Assembly: GCA_049645705.1 (NCBI GenBank)
Contig: JBARUK010000002.1
Coordinates: 62,001 to 126,000, forward strand
Source: JBGNFV01 sp049645705
GTDB taxonomy: Bacteria; Bacteroidota; Bacteroidia; Cytophagales; Cyclobacteriaceae
DNA: 64,000 nt
Direction: 5' to 3'
Each line of letters begins with the position of its first letter. Positions within the stretch are counted from its first letter, which is position 1. A program made the translations under genes and the position numbers. A model generated the notes under the pieces. That model saw nothing but the letters and a program-made list of their open reading frames with translations. It was not told where the DNA came from and did no database searches. Of the stretch, positions 54,829 through 61,995 are shown piece after piece.

Positions 54829-56004
54829 TTAAGGGCAATGCTGACCCGGAGCCGGGATTTTACCCTCCTGGTTAATATATATGGTTCTGCTAGGCACACC
54901 ACAGCCTGATATAGTGACTGTTCCGGACCTTGGTTCGCAAAGAATATTGTTAGAGGTTACGGTGATCACAAAGCTGCCGTTGTTGGCACCGCTCGCAGGT
55001 GATACGCTGATCCAGCCTGCGTTGTCGCTCACGGTCCATGTGGTGTTAGACGTGACGGTAATACTCCTGGTGCCGGAAGCCGAGCCAAAAGAGGCAGAGG
55101 TAGCGGATACAGACAGGGCGTTGCCACAGGTACCGCCGGTAGTGCCGGGGTAGAGGTACTTCAGGGCAGTGATATCAAAGGCACTGAACTCGCCTGTCTC
55201 GTTGGCATCGAAGCAGGCCAGCATCACAGAGGCCATATCTATACTGGTGGTAGTGGGGGTACCAGGTATGTGGATGGCGCCTACGCCGGCATCGCCTTCG
55301 TTTCCTCCGCTGCCGCAGCTTATAGAGCGGTTAAAGTAGTCCGTGTGGCGCAGACCTAAGCAGTGGCCTATCTCGTGGGTAGTTACGTGCTCCAGCACCT
55401 TCAGCCCAAAAGAGGTGGTACCTGAGTTGATCAGTACAGTATGGTAGGGGTTGCCACCGGTAGGGAAACCGGCTGAGCCACCTGCACTACCCACCTGGCG
55501 GCATACGACTATGTTCTGGCCAGTGGTAACGCTGCCAAATGACAGGGTAAAGGTAAGGCCCAGGTTCAGGGCATTATAGTTAGCTATGGCCTGTTGCAGG
55601 CCTGTTACCATAGAGGCATCCAGTGTGCCGGCGTCTCCGCTGCCGTTCTGGTAGCCCAGTACCTTTATCGTACGTGGTGAGCCCGTGACCAGGTTAGTGG
55701 TGCGGTACTGCTCGGCGCGGGGTCCGGTGCCATCGCCTATACTCGCCATCAGTTGCTCATACGTGAAGTGTATGTCACCTTCCAGCACAAAATGTTCTTC
55801 CGTTTTTTTAGACACGGGGTGGGTAAACATCTCTTTTCTGATATCGCTCACGTCGAAGCCCAGGTCAGAGAAAGCACCCTTGATCTCGGCCGAAATACCA
55901 TCGCTTGGGTTGGATGGTGTAACCTCTGCATCATCGCTGCAGGAAAAAGCAAAAGGAACAAGTCCTAATACTACATAAAGTACAAAATGGTTAAACTTTT
56001 TCAT
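54829..56004 (-). CDS. M57-like zinc metalloprotease lipoprotein with BACON domain (copy 2)
   Basis: 391 aa. Lipobox-like FAFSC-SDDAE after MKKFNHFVLYVVLGLVP. It shares the DVSDIRKEMFTHPV block and the zinc motif HEIGHCLGLRHTDYFNRS with copy 1. The C-terminal BACON domain is cleaner here: TVTSNTTWTVSDNAGWISVS, then SGTVTISGCGVPSRTIYINQE. The paralogues are separated by ~165 bases with a terminator between, so they are transcribed separately. Likely exported, lipid-anchored and surface-exposed. The upstream 56005-56100 region has no clear promoter match. Confidence 0.86.
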   Translation of the reverse strand: MKKFNHFVLYVVLGLVPFAFSCSDDAEVTPSNPSDGISAEIKGAFSDLGFDVSDIRKEMFTHPVSKKTEEHFVLEGDIHFTYEQLMASIGDGTGPRAEQYRTTNLVTGSPRTIKVLGYQNGSGDAGTLDASMVTGLQQAIANYNALNLGLTFTLSFGSVTTGQNIVVCRQVGSAGGSAGFPTGGNPYHTVLINSGTTSFGLKVLEHVTTHEIGHCLGLRHTDYFNRSISCGSGGNEGDAGVGAIHIPGTPTTTSIDMASVMLACFDANETGEFSAFDITALKYLYPGTTGGTCGNALSVSATSASFGSASGTRSITVTSNTTWTVSDNAGWISVSPASGANNGSFVITVTSNNILCEPRSGTVTISGCGVPSRTIYINQEGKIPAPGQHCP

Positions 56005-56398
56005 TTAGTTAAAAAATAATGGTTGGTCGCTCTTTAGCGCTATATGAAGGTATGTAAAAAATAAATCCGTAGTGCTGGAATAGTCAAATATTTATAAAAA
56101 TAAATATTTGAAAATCAGCGGCTTACAGCCTTGTAAAATGAGAGATCGGCACGTGAATTGAGAGGGGTTTTCGGGCTTTTGAGCAGTAGAAAATTTGGTC
56201 TGGCGCGCCACCGGTAGTGACAGGGTTTTTGCACGTCGCTGTAGCTTTTGTTCTATGCAGAGTCTTGCGGTAGGTATGCAGCATCCCGGCCGGCAATCAT
56301 ACACTAATAACTCCCGGTCCCGTTATGCACCGATGCCACGTACACCGGTATACAAAAGCCACTGGTATAGAAAGATGCCTGTACACTGCCCTGGAAAA

Positions 56399-56547
56399 TA
56401 TGCGTGGCCGGTGGTGAAAAAAAATGCGTGAGCGCTAAGCAAAAAATGATGCGTGAGCGGAAGTAAAAACTGATGCGTGATCGCTTTTGGTTTTCACGCA
56501 TCTTGCGGAAGTATCCCTGCATTATTTACGTGCAGGATTTCACGCAT
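56399..56547. repeat. cluster of ATGCGTGA octamers in direct and inverted orientation
   Basis: Direct copies at 56424-56431, 56449-56456 and 56473-56480, each preceded by an A run (A4-A7 plus TG/CTG). A variant ATGCGTGG is at 56399. Inverted copies TCACGCAT lie at 56494-56501 and 56540-56547. Copy 3 and the first inverted copy form a 9-bp stem GATGCGTGA/TCACGCATC. A further TCACGCAT is at 59722-59729. Confidence 0.65.
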
Positions 56548-56844
56548 CCCGAAGCTGGAGAAAAAACGCATGACTGCCGGGACTGACATTGTATCCGTTG
56601 ACCGATGGCATATCCAAAAGGACACGTACTTGTATCGTCCTCCCTCTGGCGCGAGTATGTACTCGTGCCCGAACTGCAGTTTACTTCCAGCAGCAAACTA
56701 GGAGCTTTCTACCATACCTCATCCATTTGCCTTGCGATAGTAAGGACTTGCTGCCTGGTCATCATCATCCCTTCAGGCCGATAAAAGAGAAGCGGGTCGA
56801 AGCGCACCGTAATGTGGCTGTAGTGGCAATATCCGCTGCTGAGT

Positions 56845-56933
56845 CGGCAAGCCCCTGCCAGCTATCTGGCACCGCGAGTTACAAACTCGATTAATTATCC
56901 AATCACGAGTCTGGAGACTCGCGATAGTGGGTG
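56845..56933. repeat. 89-bp three-hairpin repeat, copy 1
   Basis: Nearly identical to 59623-59710. It contains three consecutive hairpins: TGCCAG-CTAT-CTGGCA, CGAGTT-ACA-AACTCG and CGAGTC-TGGA-GACTCG, ending GCGATAGTGGGTG. Differences from copy 2 fall mostly in loops or between stems. This looks like a non-autonomous mobile or REP/BIME-type element. Confidence 0.75.
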
Positions 56934-57029
56934 ATTAATATTTTTCAAAAAATACAGCCTGAAAGCTGCTATAAAAAATCATGTTTCAGCTATAAATTAC
57001 ACCATATAGTTAATTGATACTCCATCGGA

Positions 57030-57064
57030 AAACAAAAAAGGTGCTAAAGTAAACTTCAGCACCT
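57030..57064 (-). terminator. terminator of precursor gene at 57101
   Basis: AGGTGCT/AGCACCT stem (57039-57045 with 57058-57064) followed on the minus strand by TTTTTTGTTTT. Confidence 0.7.
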
Positions 57065-57070
57065 CCTGCA

Positions 57071-57091
57071 GATATACTCAATGAGTATATC
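57071..57091. repeat. perfect 10-bp palindrome between precursor stop and terminator
   Basis: GATATACTCA, a single A, then TGAGTATATC. It lies just downstream of the precursor gene stop and may be an operator-like site or a 3' stabilising hairpin. Confidence 0.5.
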
Positions 57092-57100
57092 TATAGAATA

Positions 57101-57265
57101 TTAATAACAATAGTTTACGTCTGAATTCCTTCTGCAGTCTTCAGGAATACATGAGCTGACTATGCCGTCGGCCATTAGCTCAGCACCACCTTTGACATTA
57201 CCTTTAGATAAAGTGGTGAAACTTTCAACTTTGATGTTGGTGAGTGAAATTTTAGTCTTTTTCAT
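57101..57265 (-). CDS. orphan RiPP precursor peptide a (double-glycine leader)
   Basis: 54 aa, hand-translated from ATG 57265. Leader MKKTKISLTNIKVESFTT... ends at VKGG (residues 24-27), where a C39-type or other GG peptidase would cut. The core of ~27 residues begins AELMADGIVSSC and has three Cys (SSCIPEDC ... NYCY). The leader pattern (K-x-x-L-T/N-x-x-K-V-x-S-F-T-T, then GG) resembles the pinensin-like and other GG leaders of Bacteroidota lanthipeptide/RiPP precursors. It has its own terminator and no enzyme gene beside it. The modification type cannot be told: Ser/Thr plus Cys allow lanthionines, but other chemistries are possible. Confidence 0.75.
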   Translation of the reverse strand: MKKTKISLTNIKVESFTTLSKGNVKGGAELMADGIVSSCIPEDCRRNSDVNYCY

Positions 57266-57536
57266 GGATCATATAAATAATGTTAGACGATAGGGCAGAT
57301 GAGGTATGGATACCTCCCCTGACACCTTCAAAAGTCAAGATAGACTAATTTTAGGTATCTAAAAAAGCAAACTATTTAGCTTAAAACTTAATATAAACAA
57401 AGAAACTTAAAAAAACATTTATTTAATATAGTTTATTATCTACAAGGTCTACTTAAATAACATATTAGTATAACAAAATCAGAAACTTAATATGCCTTAT
57501 TACAAAAAAATAAGTGCATGGGTGGTATAATTTACA

Positions 57537-57692
57537 TCACATACAATGACATAGACAAGTACAATGACGAGCATAAGAAATCTGGACCTCTATATATGAT
57601 AATTCTCCTCCACCCAAAATATGTGATTCTTCGCTTGTAGTAAAGCTATTTACTTTAAGATCTTTGAGTGTTAATTTATTGTCTTTCTTTAT
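57537..57692 (-). pseudogene. RiPP precursor copy b with ATG changed to ATA
   Basis: Near-duplicate of the gene at 57760-57918. From the codon after the start, the leader (KKDNKLTL-K-DLKVNSFTTS... ILGGGEL) is almost base-for-base the same. The first codon is ATA, not ATG, and no ATG lies between it and the upstream in-frame TAA. The core differs completely (SYIEVQISYARHCTCLCHCM) but keeps a C-x-C-x-C-x-C run. The frame is otherwise open for 51 codons. It is either silenced by start loss or initiated at ATA, which is rare. Confidence 0.65.
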
Positions 57693-57722
57693 AAGAAAAT
57701 AAAAGTTAAATATAATTTAAAA

Positions 57723-57756
57723 ATATGACAGGAACTTTTTATAGCACCTGTCATAT
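57723..57756 (-). terminator. terminator of precursor gene c
   Basis: A 10-bp stem ATATGACAGG/CCTGTCATAT (57723-57732 with 57747-57756), four bases after the stop of gene c, followed on the minus strand by TTTTTAAATT. Confidence 0.65.
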
Positions 57757-57759
57757 ATA

Positions 57760-57918
57760 TTATGCTTCGCAAGCACAATCACAGGTACACCAGCGACCAT
57801 CAGTTTCATCGGAGATTTCATTTACTAGCTCTCCTCCACCTAAAATATGTGATTCTTCGCTTGTAGTAAAGCTATTTACTTTAAGATCTTCGAGTGTTAA
57901 TTTATTGTCTTTCTTCAT
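57760..57918 (-). CDS. orphan RiPP precursor peptide c
   Basis: 52 aa from ATG 57918. Leader MKKDNKLTLEDLKVNSFTT, then a spacer to ILGGG (residues ~25-29). Core ELVNEISDETDGRWCTCDC and then ACEA, with four Cys alternating with single residues (C-x-C-x-C-x-C). It lies ~70 bases upstream of the start-less sister copy b, with a hairpin between. The core has few Ser/Thr next to the Cys cluster, so classical lanthionine rings are not obvious; metal binding, radical-SAM thioethers or disulfides are alternatives. No maturation gene is seen within the window. Confidence 0.75.
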   Translation of the reverse strand: MKKDNKLTLEDLKVNSFTTSEESHILGGGELVNEISDETDGRWCTCDCACEA

Positions 57919-58540
57919 AATCAAATAAAAATTAAATATAGTTAAAATTAAAAAACGCTCCTTATTGGAACTATGTATGTATTAATAACATGTTTCAAGT
58001 ATAATATAAATTATACATAATGTCAAATGGGTAATCACACCTTTAATTAGGCTAAACATTAACACATAAATACAATAACCATATATAGGCCAAATAAGCA
58101 TAAAATTACATATATTATCTACATCATATAAATATGATGGAATGATATTTTTTATTGAATTAATTTTTTTTCACACCCTATTTATTATTAATTGTGTGCT
58201 TTTGAAATAACACTACGCAATAGCACGGTTTTTTAGTTAAGTTTAATTAAACAGCATAAAAGATGGCTTAAAACTGCAAAAAAACGAATCAATTACTTTA
58301 ATAGCGTATTTTTCAAGATTACTTTATTGAATACATTCGTATAGCCAGATAAAATTCTGCTATCACTTCAGTCAGGTTAGCAGGGGTCAAACTACAGATA
58401 ACAGAATGCTACCTACCGAGTCCACAAAGGAATTTACCAAACCCAAAGTAGACCAATCTGCCGGGCGCAGGACGGAATACCTTATATAAAGAGTGGCAGG
58501 AGGCGAAAGGAAACAGGGGAAATAGTGAAAAAGCTGTGTA
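57919..58540. other. AT-rich spacer, no gene seen
   Basis: Mostly A/T with short runs; it should contain the promoter of gene c but shows no exact TAnnTTTG. From ~58375 composition becomes more mixed, without a credible frame. A long minus-strand frame over 58409-58750 is rejected because the plus strand holds precursor d. Confidence 0.45.
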
Positions 58541-58562
58541 GAGATGCCAGGCCTGGCGTCTC
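58541..58562. repeat. REP-like palindrome GAGATGCCAGG/CCTGGCGTCTC
   Basis: Two 11-base arms (58541-58551 and 58552-58562) with one T-G pair and no loop, preceded by GTGTA. Its outer part resembles the GTAGAGAC...GTCTCTAC hairpin at 63271-63298. Confidence 0.5.
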
Positions 58563-58667
58563 CACTGTCGGGTATTTCTTCCTTGCCAGGGTCTGAGACC
58601 TATGGCGGATACGAAGCGTGTATTTGCATGGATGAAGTAAACGGGGACTAACCTAGCAGCGCTGCAA

Positions 58668-58829
58668 ATTAAGAAAACGAAACTTAACAGCATTCGTATT
58701 TCCAGTTTTAAAACCAGGTATACAATGGAAGACATTAAAGGTGGACACACAACTACCCCTCCCCATTCGTTTACTTTTGGAGACGGAGGACGGTGTATCT
58801 GCGATGAGATACCTACAGAAATCTGCTGA
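58668..58829 (+). pseudogene. RiPP precursor copy d on the opposite strand, ATT in place of ATG
   Basis: The plus-strand frame reads (I)KKTKLNSIRISSFKTRYTM, then EDIKGG and core HTTTPPHSFTFGDGGRCICDE...IPTEIC. The leader fits the family (KKTKL-N, S-F-K-T, GG), but the first codon is ATT. The frame stays open upstream to 58641 with only a CTG (58662) as a possible start. Stop TGA at 58827-58829, and a terminator hairpin follows 15 bases later, suggesting it was, or still is, a transcribed unit. Among the eight near-complete precursor copies, only this one lies on the plus strand. Confidence 0.6.
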
Positions 58830-58843
58830 TTACCATTATAGAA

Positions 58844-58866
58844 AAAAGCTGCCAGTGGCAGCTTTT
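58844..58866. terminator. bidirectional terminator between precursor d and precursor e
   Basis: Perfect 10-bp stem AAAAGCTGCC/GGCAGCTTTT with AGT loop; A and T runs flank it on both sides. It sits between two convergent units. Confidence 0.85.
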
Positions 58867-58900
58867 AATGTTATTTTAAGCATAAAGGTATACTGACTCT

Positions 58901-59116
58901 TTATGATGCATCCTCATGCTCTTCTGTTGGACAGTGGTTGGGGTCTACAGAAACCAAGCCATCTGTACAACCATAAGAGTAGATGGTATTAGGGTCAACT
59001 TCACACCAGCTTGTTCTGCTAGAAAAATTATCTGTTCCGCCACGGATTTCTAGTTTTTCTGAGGTCAGAAAACTATGAACACTAAGTTCTGTCAGTTCTA
59101 TCTTAGTTTTTTTCAT
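58901..59116 (-). CDS. orphan RiPP precursor peptide e
   Basis: 71 aa, the longest of the set. Leader MKKTKIELTELSVHSFLTSE, then KLEIRGG (cut after residues ~26-27). The ~44-residue core TDNFSSRTSWCEVDPNTIYS... has three widely spaced Cys, several Ser/Thr and an acidic tail (PTEEHEDAS). Wide Cys spacing with upstream Ser/Thr would suit lanthionine formation, but an unmodified bacteriocin is possible. Terminated by the shared hairpin at 58844. No neighbouring maturation gene. Confidence 0.78.
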   Translation of the reverse strand: MKKTKIELTELSVHSFLTSEKLEIRGGTDNFSSRTSWCEVDPNTIYSYGCTDGLVSVDPNHCPTEEHEDAS

Positions 59117-59577
59117 AATAGATTAATTATATAAAATTGTTACTCAAGACTTTTCCTTAAAAAAGCAGATTAGATCAACCACTTCTCTGACCTAAAAAAA
59201 AAGGTTTATCAGTAAACTAAGTAATGCGGGATGGTAAGCCTCTATGCATCAATAGGTAATTGATAAACATTACTGGTTTACGACTCAAAATATTATTCAA
59301 ATTTTTAATAAATTTCATCAGCGAATTAAACAAATCATACCTTTAGTCCAACTGATCTAGTTCACGATCAATGTAAATATATTGTATATAAATAGTATAT
59401 TTAATTCATATACATTACAAGTATACCTTAGCGTCATTATTCCATTATCAATCTATTCAACCATCCTACTACCAATCCTTTCAGATAATGAAAACGCGAT
59501 GAATCGCCCGGCTACTGCACTCATTCTCTCAGCCATTCATCAACAACTCATTAACTAACAACTTGTCAGACGTTACA

Positions 59578-59601
59578 TAGAGGGGATAAATCGCGCCTCT
59601 A
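59578..59601. repeat. REP-like hairpin TAGAGG...CCTCTA
   Basis: Six-base arms 59578-59583 and 59596-59601 around GGATAAATCGCG. The inner GATAAA-GCG wording recurs in the hairpin at 50776-50797. Confidence 0.45.
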
Positions 59602-59622
59602 CACCGGGATGGCAGGCTGAAC

Positions 59623-59710
59623 CGGCAAGCCCCTGCCAGCTATCTGGCACCGCGAGTTATAAACTCGATCAATTATGTAATCACGAGGCAGAGACTCGCG
59701 ATAGTGGGTG
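59623..59710. repeat. three-hairpin repeat, copy 2
   Basis: 88-bp partner of 56845-56933, same orientation, ~2.78 kb apart. Hairpins: TGCCAG/CTGGCA; CGAGTTATAAACTCG; and CGAG-GCAGAGA-CTCG, where copy 1 has a longer stem. The two copies bracket precursor genes a to e. Confidence 0.75.
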
Positions 59711-60171
59711 AAAAGCCTCTTTCACGCATAATCACAATAGAAGGTGACAGGCAGAATGAATGTGGATGGGCGGTAGAGATTTCAACTACTTAAACCTGAC
59801 AGATCAGAAGTACTCCCTACACAAGGGTAAAAGCTCTTATGATTAAGTACAAAGAGTATCATCAGCTTGAATCCCTTAAAACATAGGGAGAGACCTATAA
59901 GTCCCTCCCTGCTATACTATTTAGCAAACAGCCTCCGAAACCTCGCGCACAATGATTGTACAGACAGCGGCACTGACAATTACTACGACTGGCTGGAACC
60001 AAATCTCCTCCGGCGGACAGGGTACCACGTTAAGGTGACTATGAAATGGCCATTGCAAAAGCTGGGGTGGGTTCCGGATAACCCTATAAATACCCTGGGC
60101 ACCAGGCAGTGGGGCATTGCATAAGCACGAGTGAATACTCGCGCTGGTTATGGAAGTCGCGCAGAAAGGAT

Positions 60172-60203
60172 ATAAATCAAAAACCCAACCGGTCAGGCTG
60201 GGT
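60172..60203 (-). terminator. terminator of precursor gene f
   Basis: ACCCA-A-CC/GG-C-TGGGT stem (60183-60203) followed on the minus strand by TTTTTGATTT. Confidence 0.65.
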
Positions 60204-60228
60204 CAATAGATTATAAACAGGATGTAGC

Positions 60229-60378
60229 TTAAGGTTCGCAGTACTCAGAACAACCTCTTATATCTAAGGATATTTCCCAGTACTTTTCTGTATGAAGCAG
60301 ATTGCCGCCCTTAATAGCCTTAGTAGGCCTGAAGCTTTTTACATTTAATGTACCTAACGTCAGTTTTGTTTTCTTCAT
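60229..60378 (-). CDS. orphan RiPP precursor peptide f
   Basis: 49 aa from ATG 60378. Leader MKKTKLTLGTLNVKSFRPTK then AIKGG (residues 21-25). Core NLLHTEKYWEISLDIRGCSE, then YCEP, with two Cys near the end. The leader keeps K-L-T-L and V-x-S-F but has R-P instead of T-T. It has its own terminator. Two Cys four residues apart and few Ser/Thr before them leave at most small rings. Confidence 0.72.
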   Translation of the reverse strand: MKKTKLTLGTLNVKSFRPTKAIKGGNLLHTEKYWEISLDIRGCSEYCEP

Positions 60379-60511
60379 TGAAATTTATCTTCTATTTCCC
60401 TTAATACACCTAAATCTTCAAACAAAAAGAATCAGGCTATTGCGAGATAAAGGTTTATAAATATTTAATGATGAGTCAGGGATTCCGGGTAGCCACTCAT
60501 ATATTACAATT

Positions 60512-60543
60512 AAAAGGCTGTCACTTAATTTAGACAGCCTTTT
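60512..60543 (-). terminator. terminator of precursor gene g (and possibly h)
   Basis: Perfect 11-bp stem AAAAGGCTGTC/GACAGCCTTTT (60512-60522 with 60533-60543), eight bases after the stop of gene g. Confidence 0.85.
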
Positions 60544-60550
60544 ATAAATA

Positions 60551-60697
60551 TTAGCATGTACAAGTACAGTTACAATTCCTCCACCATGTTCCAAGGGAGC
60601 CTTCTAATTCCGCTCCTCCTTTAATCTTGTTGTTTTCAGAAGTAGTAAAACTTTCTACTTTCAATTTTTCCAGAGTAATTTTATTCTCTTTGTTCAT
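60551..60697 (-). CDS. orphan RiPP precursor peptide g
   Basis: 48 aa from ATG 60697. Leader MNKENKITLEKLKVESFTTS, ENNKIKGG (GG at residues 27-28). Core AELEGSLGTWWRNCNCTCTC ends in four alternating Cys at the very C-terminus. There is no transcription stop between it and gene h (79 bases upstream), so the pair may share a transcript ended by the 11-bp hairpin. Two Thr lie within or just before the Cys run, but the alternating C-x-C layout is poorly suited to normal lanthionine rings. Confidence 0.76.
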   Translation of the reverse strand: MNKENKITLEKLKVESFTTSENNKIKGGAELEGSLGTWWRNCNCTCTC

Positions 60698-60775
60698 AAT
60701 AGTTAATTTAAGTTAAATAGAATTTGACTGCTGACAGATAATAATATTAAATATTTTCTGTTAATTTTTGCTTTA

Positions 60776-60931
60776 CTAAGCAATAAGGATTGGTCCACAT
60801 TCGCACCCACATGTACAACCCAGCCAACGCCATGTGAAAGATGCTTCTCCCCCCTTAGTACTTGACTTTTCTGAAGTAGAGAAACTTTCTACTTTGAGAT
60901 CAGCGAGTTGTAGTTTGTTACCTTTTTTCAT
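60776..60931 (-). CDS. orphan RiPP precursor peptide h
   Basis: 51 aa from ATG 60931. Leader MKKGNKLQLADLKVESFSTS, EKSSTKGG (GG at 27-28). Core EASFTWRWLGCTCGCECGPI with C-x-C-x-C-x-C in the middle and a hydrophobic tail LIA. It shares with gene g the aromatic Trp-x(n)-C-x-C layout. First gene of a probable h-g transcript. Confidence 0.75.
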   Translation of the reverse strand: MKKGNKLQLADLKVESFSTSEKSSTKGGEASFTWRWLGCTCGCECGPILIA

Positions 60932-61323
60932 AATAGTAATAGATTTAATATAAGTTAATAAATAAGAAATTCGAGAGACAAAACGTCAGTATTTTTTGTA
61001 AGTACCTGATTATCAAAATATTATATGCAATTATAACAGGTTTTTATATTTAATGTCAAGTGTTTTTAAAAAAATATATAAAAATTTATTTTTTATATAT
61101 TCAGCACACTAAAGACACAGAGGTGCCACATTACCAACACTACAAGTCAGCAATGAATCTCTAATGTATATAAATACATATGCGTATCTATACACTATAT
61201 ACTACATATGAAATCGTAAGGCAAGTGATACAAGAGCACATAGCTGGTCTGCGAAAGTAAATACTAATAGGTACACTTCATCAGCAGATATACTATGATG
61301 TATATGCTTGTCAGAACACAGGG
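60932..61323. other. AT-rich spacer, nothing recognised
   Basis: Poly-A/T stretches and TATA-like repeats around 61050-61220; it presumably carries the h-g promoter. No gene or clear element seen. Confidence 0.45.
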
Positions 61324-61575
61324 TTAAAGAACCGCGTTGTATGTATCATATTTGACATTATCAAATACACTATACAATGCAGCCTTAGCACCTGCTAACG
61401 ATAAAATATGTTTGAAGTAATAAAATGGAATGTACTGCCACCGAAGGGCTGGTAAAACCAGATTAAGTGTCAGTGTAGATAAGAATGGTTACCCCCCTTC
61501 CCTATGATTGGAAACATTAAGCATAAAAATGGATCCTGTATCATTAGAAGAAAGGTTGAAAATATTGTTTTTCAT
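61324..61575 (-). pseudogene. possible decayed precursor i: short leader-like frame stopped right after GG
   Basis: From ATG 61575 the frame reads MKNNIFNLSSNDTGSIFML..., then NHREGG and TAA (61489-61491). The same frame continues for 54 more sense codons (PFLSTLTLNLVLPALRWQYI...) to a second TAA at 61324. Position, orientation and the GG just before the stop recall the neighbouring precursors, but the leader lacks the K-L-T-L and S-F-T-T marks. It could equally be an unrelated gene remnant. Confidence 0.3.
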
Positions 61576-61995
61576 AGCAGTTAGATAGATCATTATAACA
61601 CAAATACACAATAAAAAAAAAATCACTCAATCTGCCGGATCAACAAATTCCGGCATCTACTATGGCCACTATAGCCTGACCCTCATGGTCGAAAAAATCT
61701 GTGTAGAAAAACAAAATAGATGTAAGCATCTGACTGATAGTCATCTACTTATATACAAGTGTAAATAACTGATTCATATCGTGCAAGACTTTTTTCAAAT
61801 ATTTCATAGAAAACTAACCAGGCTATACTATTAGTCTAATAAAATTACTTTTTACGACAAAAAAACGTAACCCCTTGATTAACTGACATCTATCATCGAC
61901 AAATTTTGAAAGCAGAAAGATCAATCAGAGCAGGAGCCATACGGAATAAGACGCAATATGCGGTCTTTCTACCGAAGGTTATTGATTCTCTTTAG
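61576..61995. other. AT-rich spacer, nothing recognised
   Basis: Short A/T-rich stretch between the possible relic i and the restriction-modification remnant. No gene, hairpin with T run or repeat could be supported. Confidence 0.45.

Larger units (their letters stand above)
56005..57029. other. gene-free kilobase rich in inverted repeats
   Basis: No reading frame here looks like a conserved protein; frames around 56195-56431, 56477-56701 and 56589-56894 have odd composition and mutual overlaps. It holds a cluster of ATGCGTGA octamers (56399-56547), a CCTGCA/TGCAGG hairpin (near 56515-56535) and the first copy of a three-hairpin repeat (56845-56933). This marks the left border of the accessory region with the precursor-peptide genes. 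Confidence 0.6.
59117..60170. other. intergenic kilobase with repeats, no convincing gene
   Basis: 59117-59480 is very A/T-rich. REP-like hairpin TAGAGG/CCTCTA is at 59578-59601, the second three-hairpin repeat at 59623-59710, a TCACGCAT octamer at 59722-59729, and a lone CGAGT-GAAT-ACTCG hairpin at ~60127-60140, related to the repeat's last stem. A plus-strand frame at 59867-60124 (85 codons, TTG start) is unlike any family I know and is left uncalled. Confidence 0.5.

Noticed and set aside
56195..56894. Three overlapping plus-strand frames
   Set aside because: They overlap each other and the ATGCGTGA repeat cluster; composition is rich in Arg/Cys/His/Ser without domain signatures.
58409..58750. 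113-codon minus-strand hydrophobic frame
   Set aside because: It overlaps the REP-like palindrome and the plus-strand precursor d; Arg/Trp-rich composition and no signal or family.
59867..60124. 85-codon plus-strand frame with TTG start
   Set aside because: No recognisable family and weak start; possibly a remnant, but not supportable as a gene.
57101..60931. CRISPR array
   Set aside because: The repeated units are coding leaders with stops, terminators and unequal spacing, not short identical repeats with uniform spacers; no cas gene.
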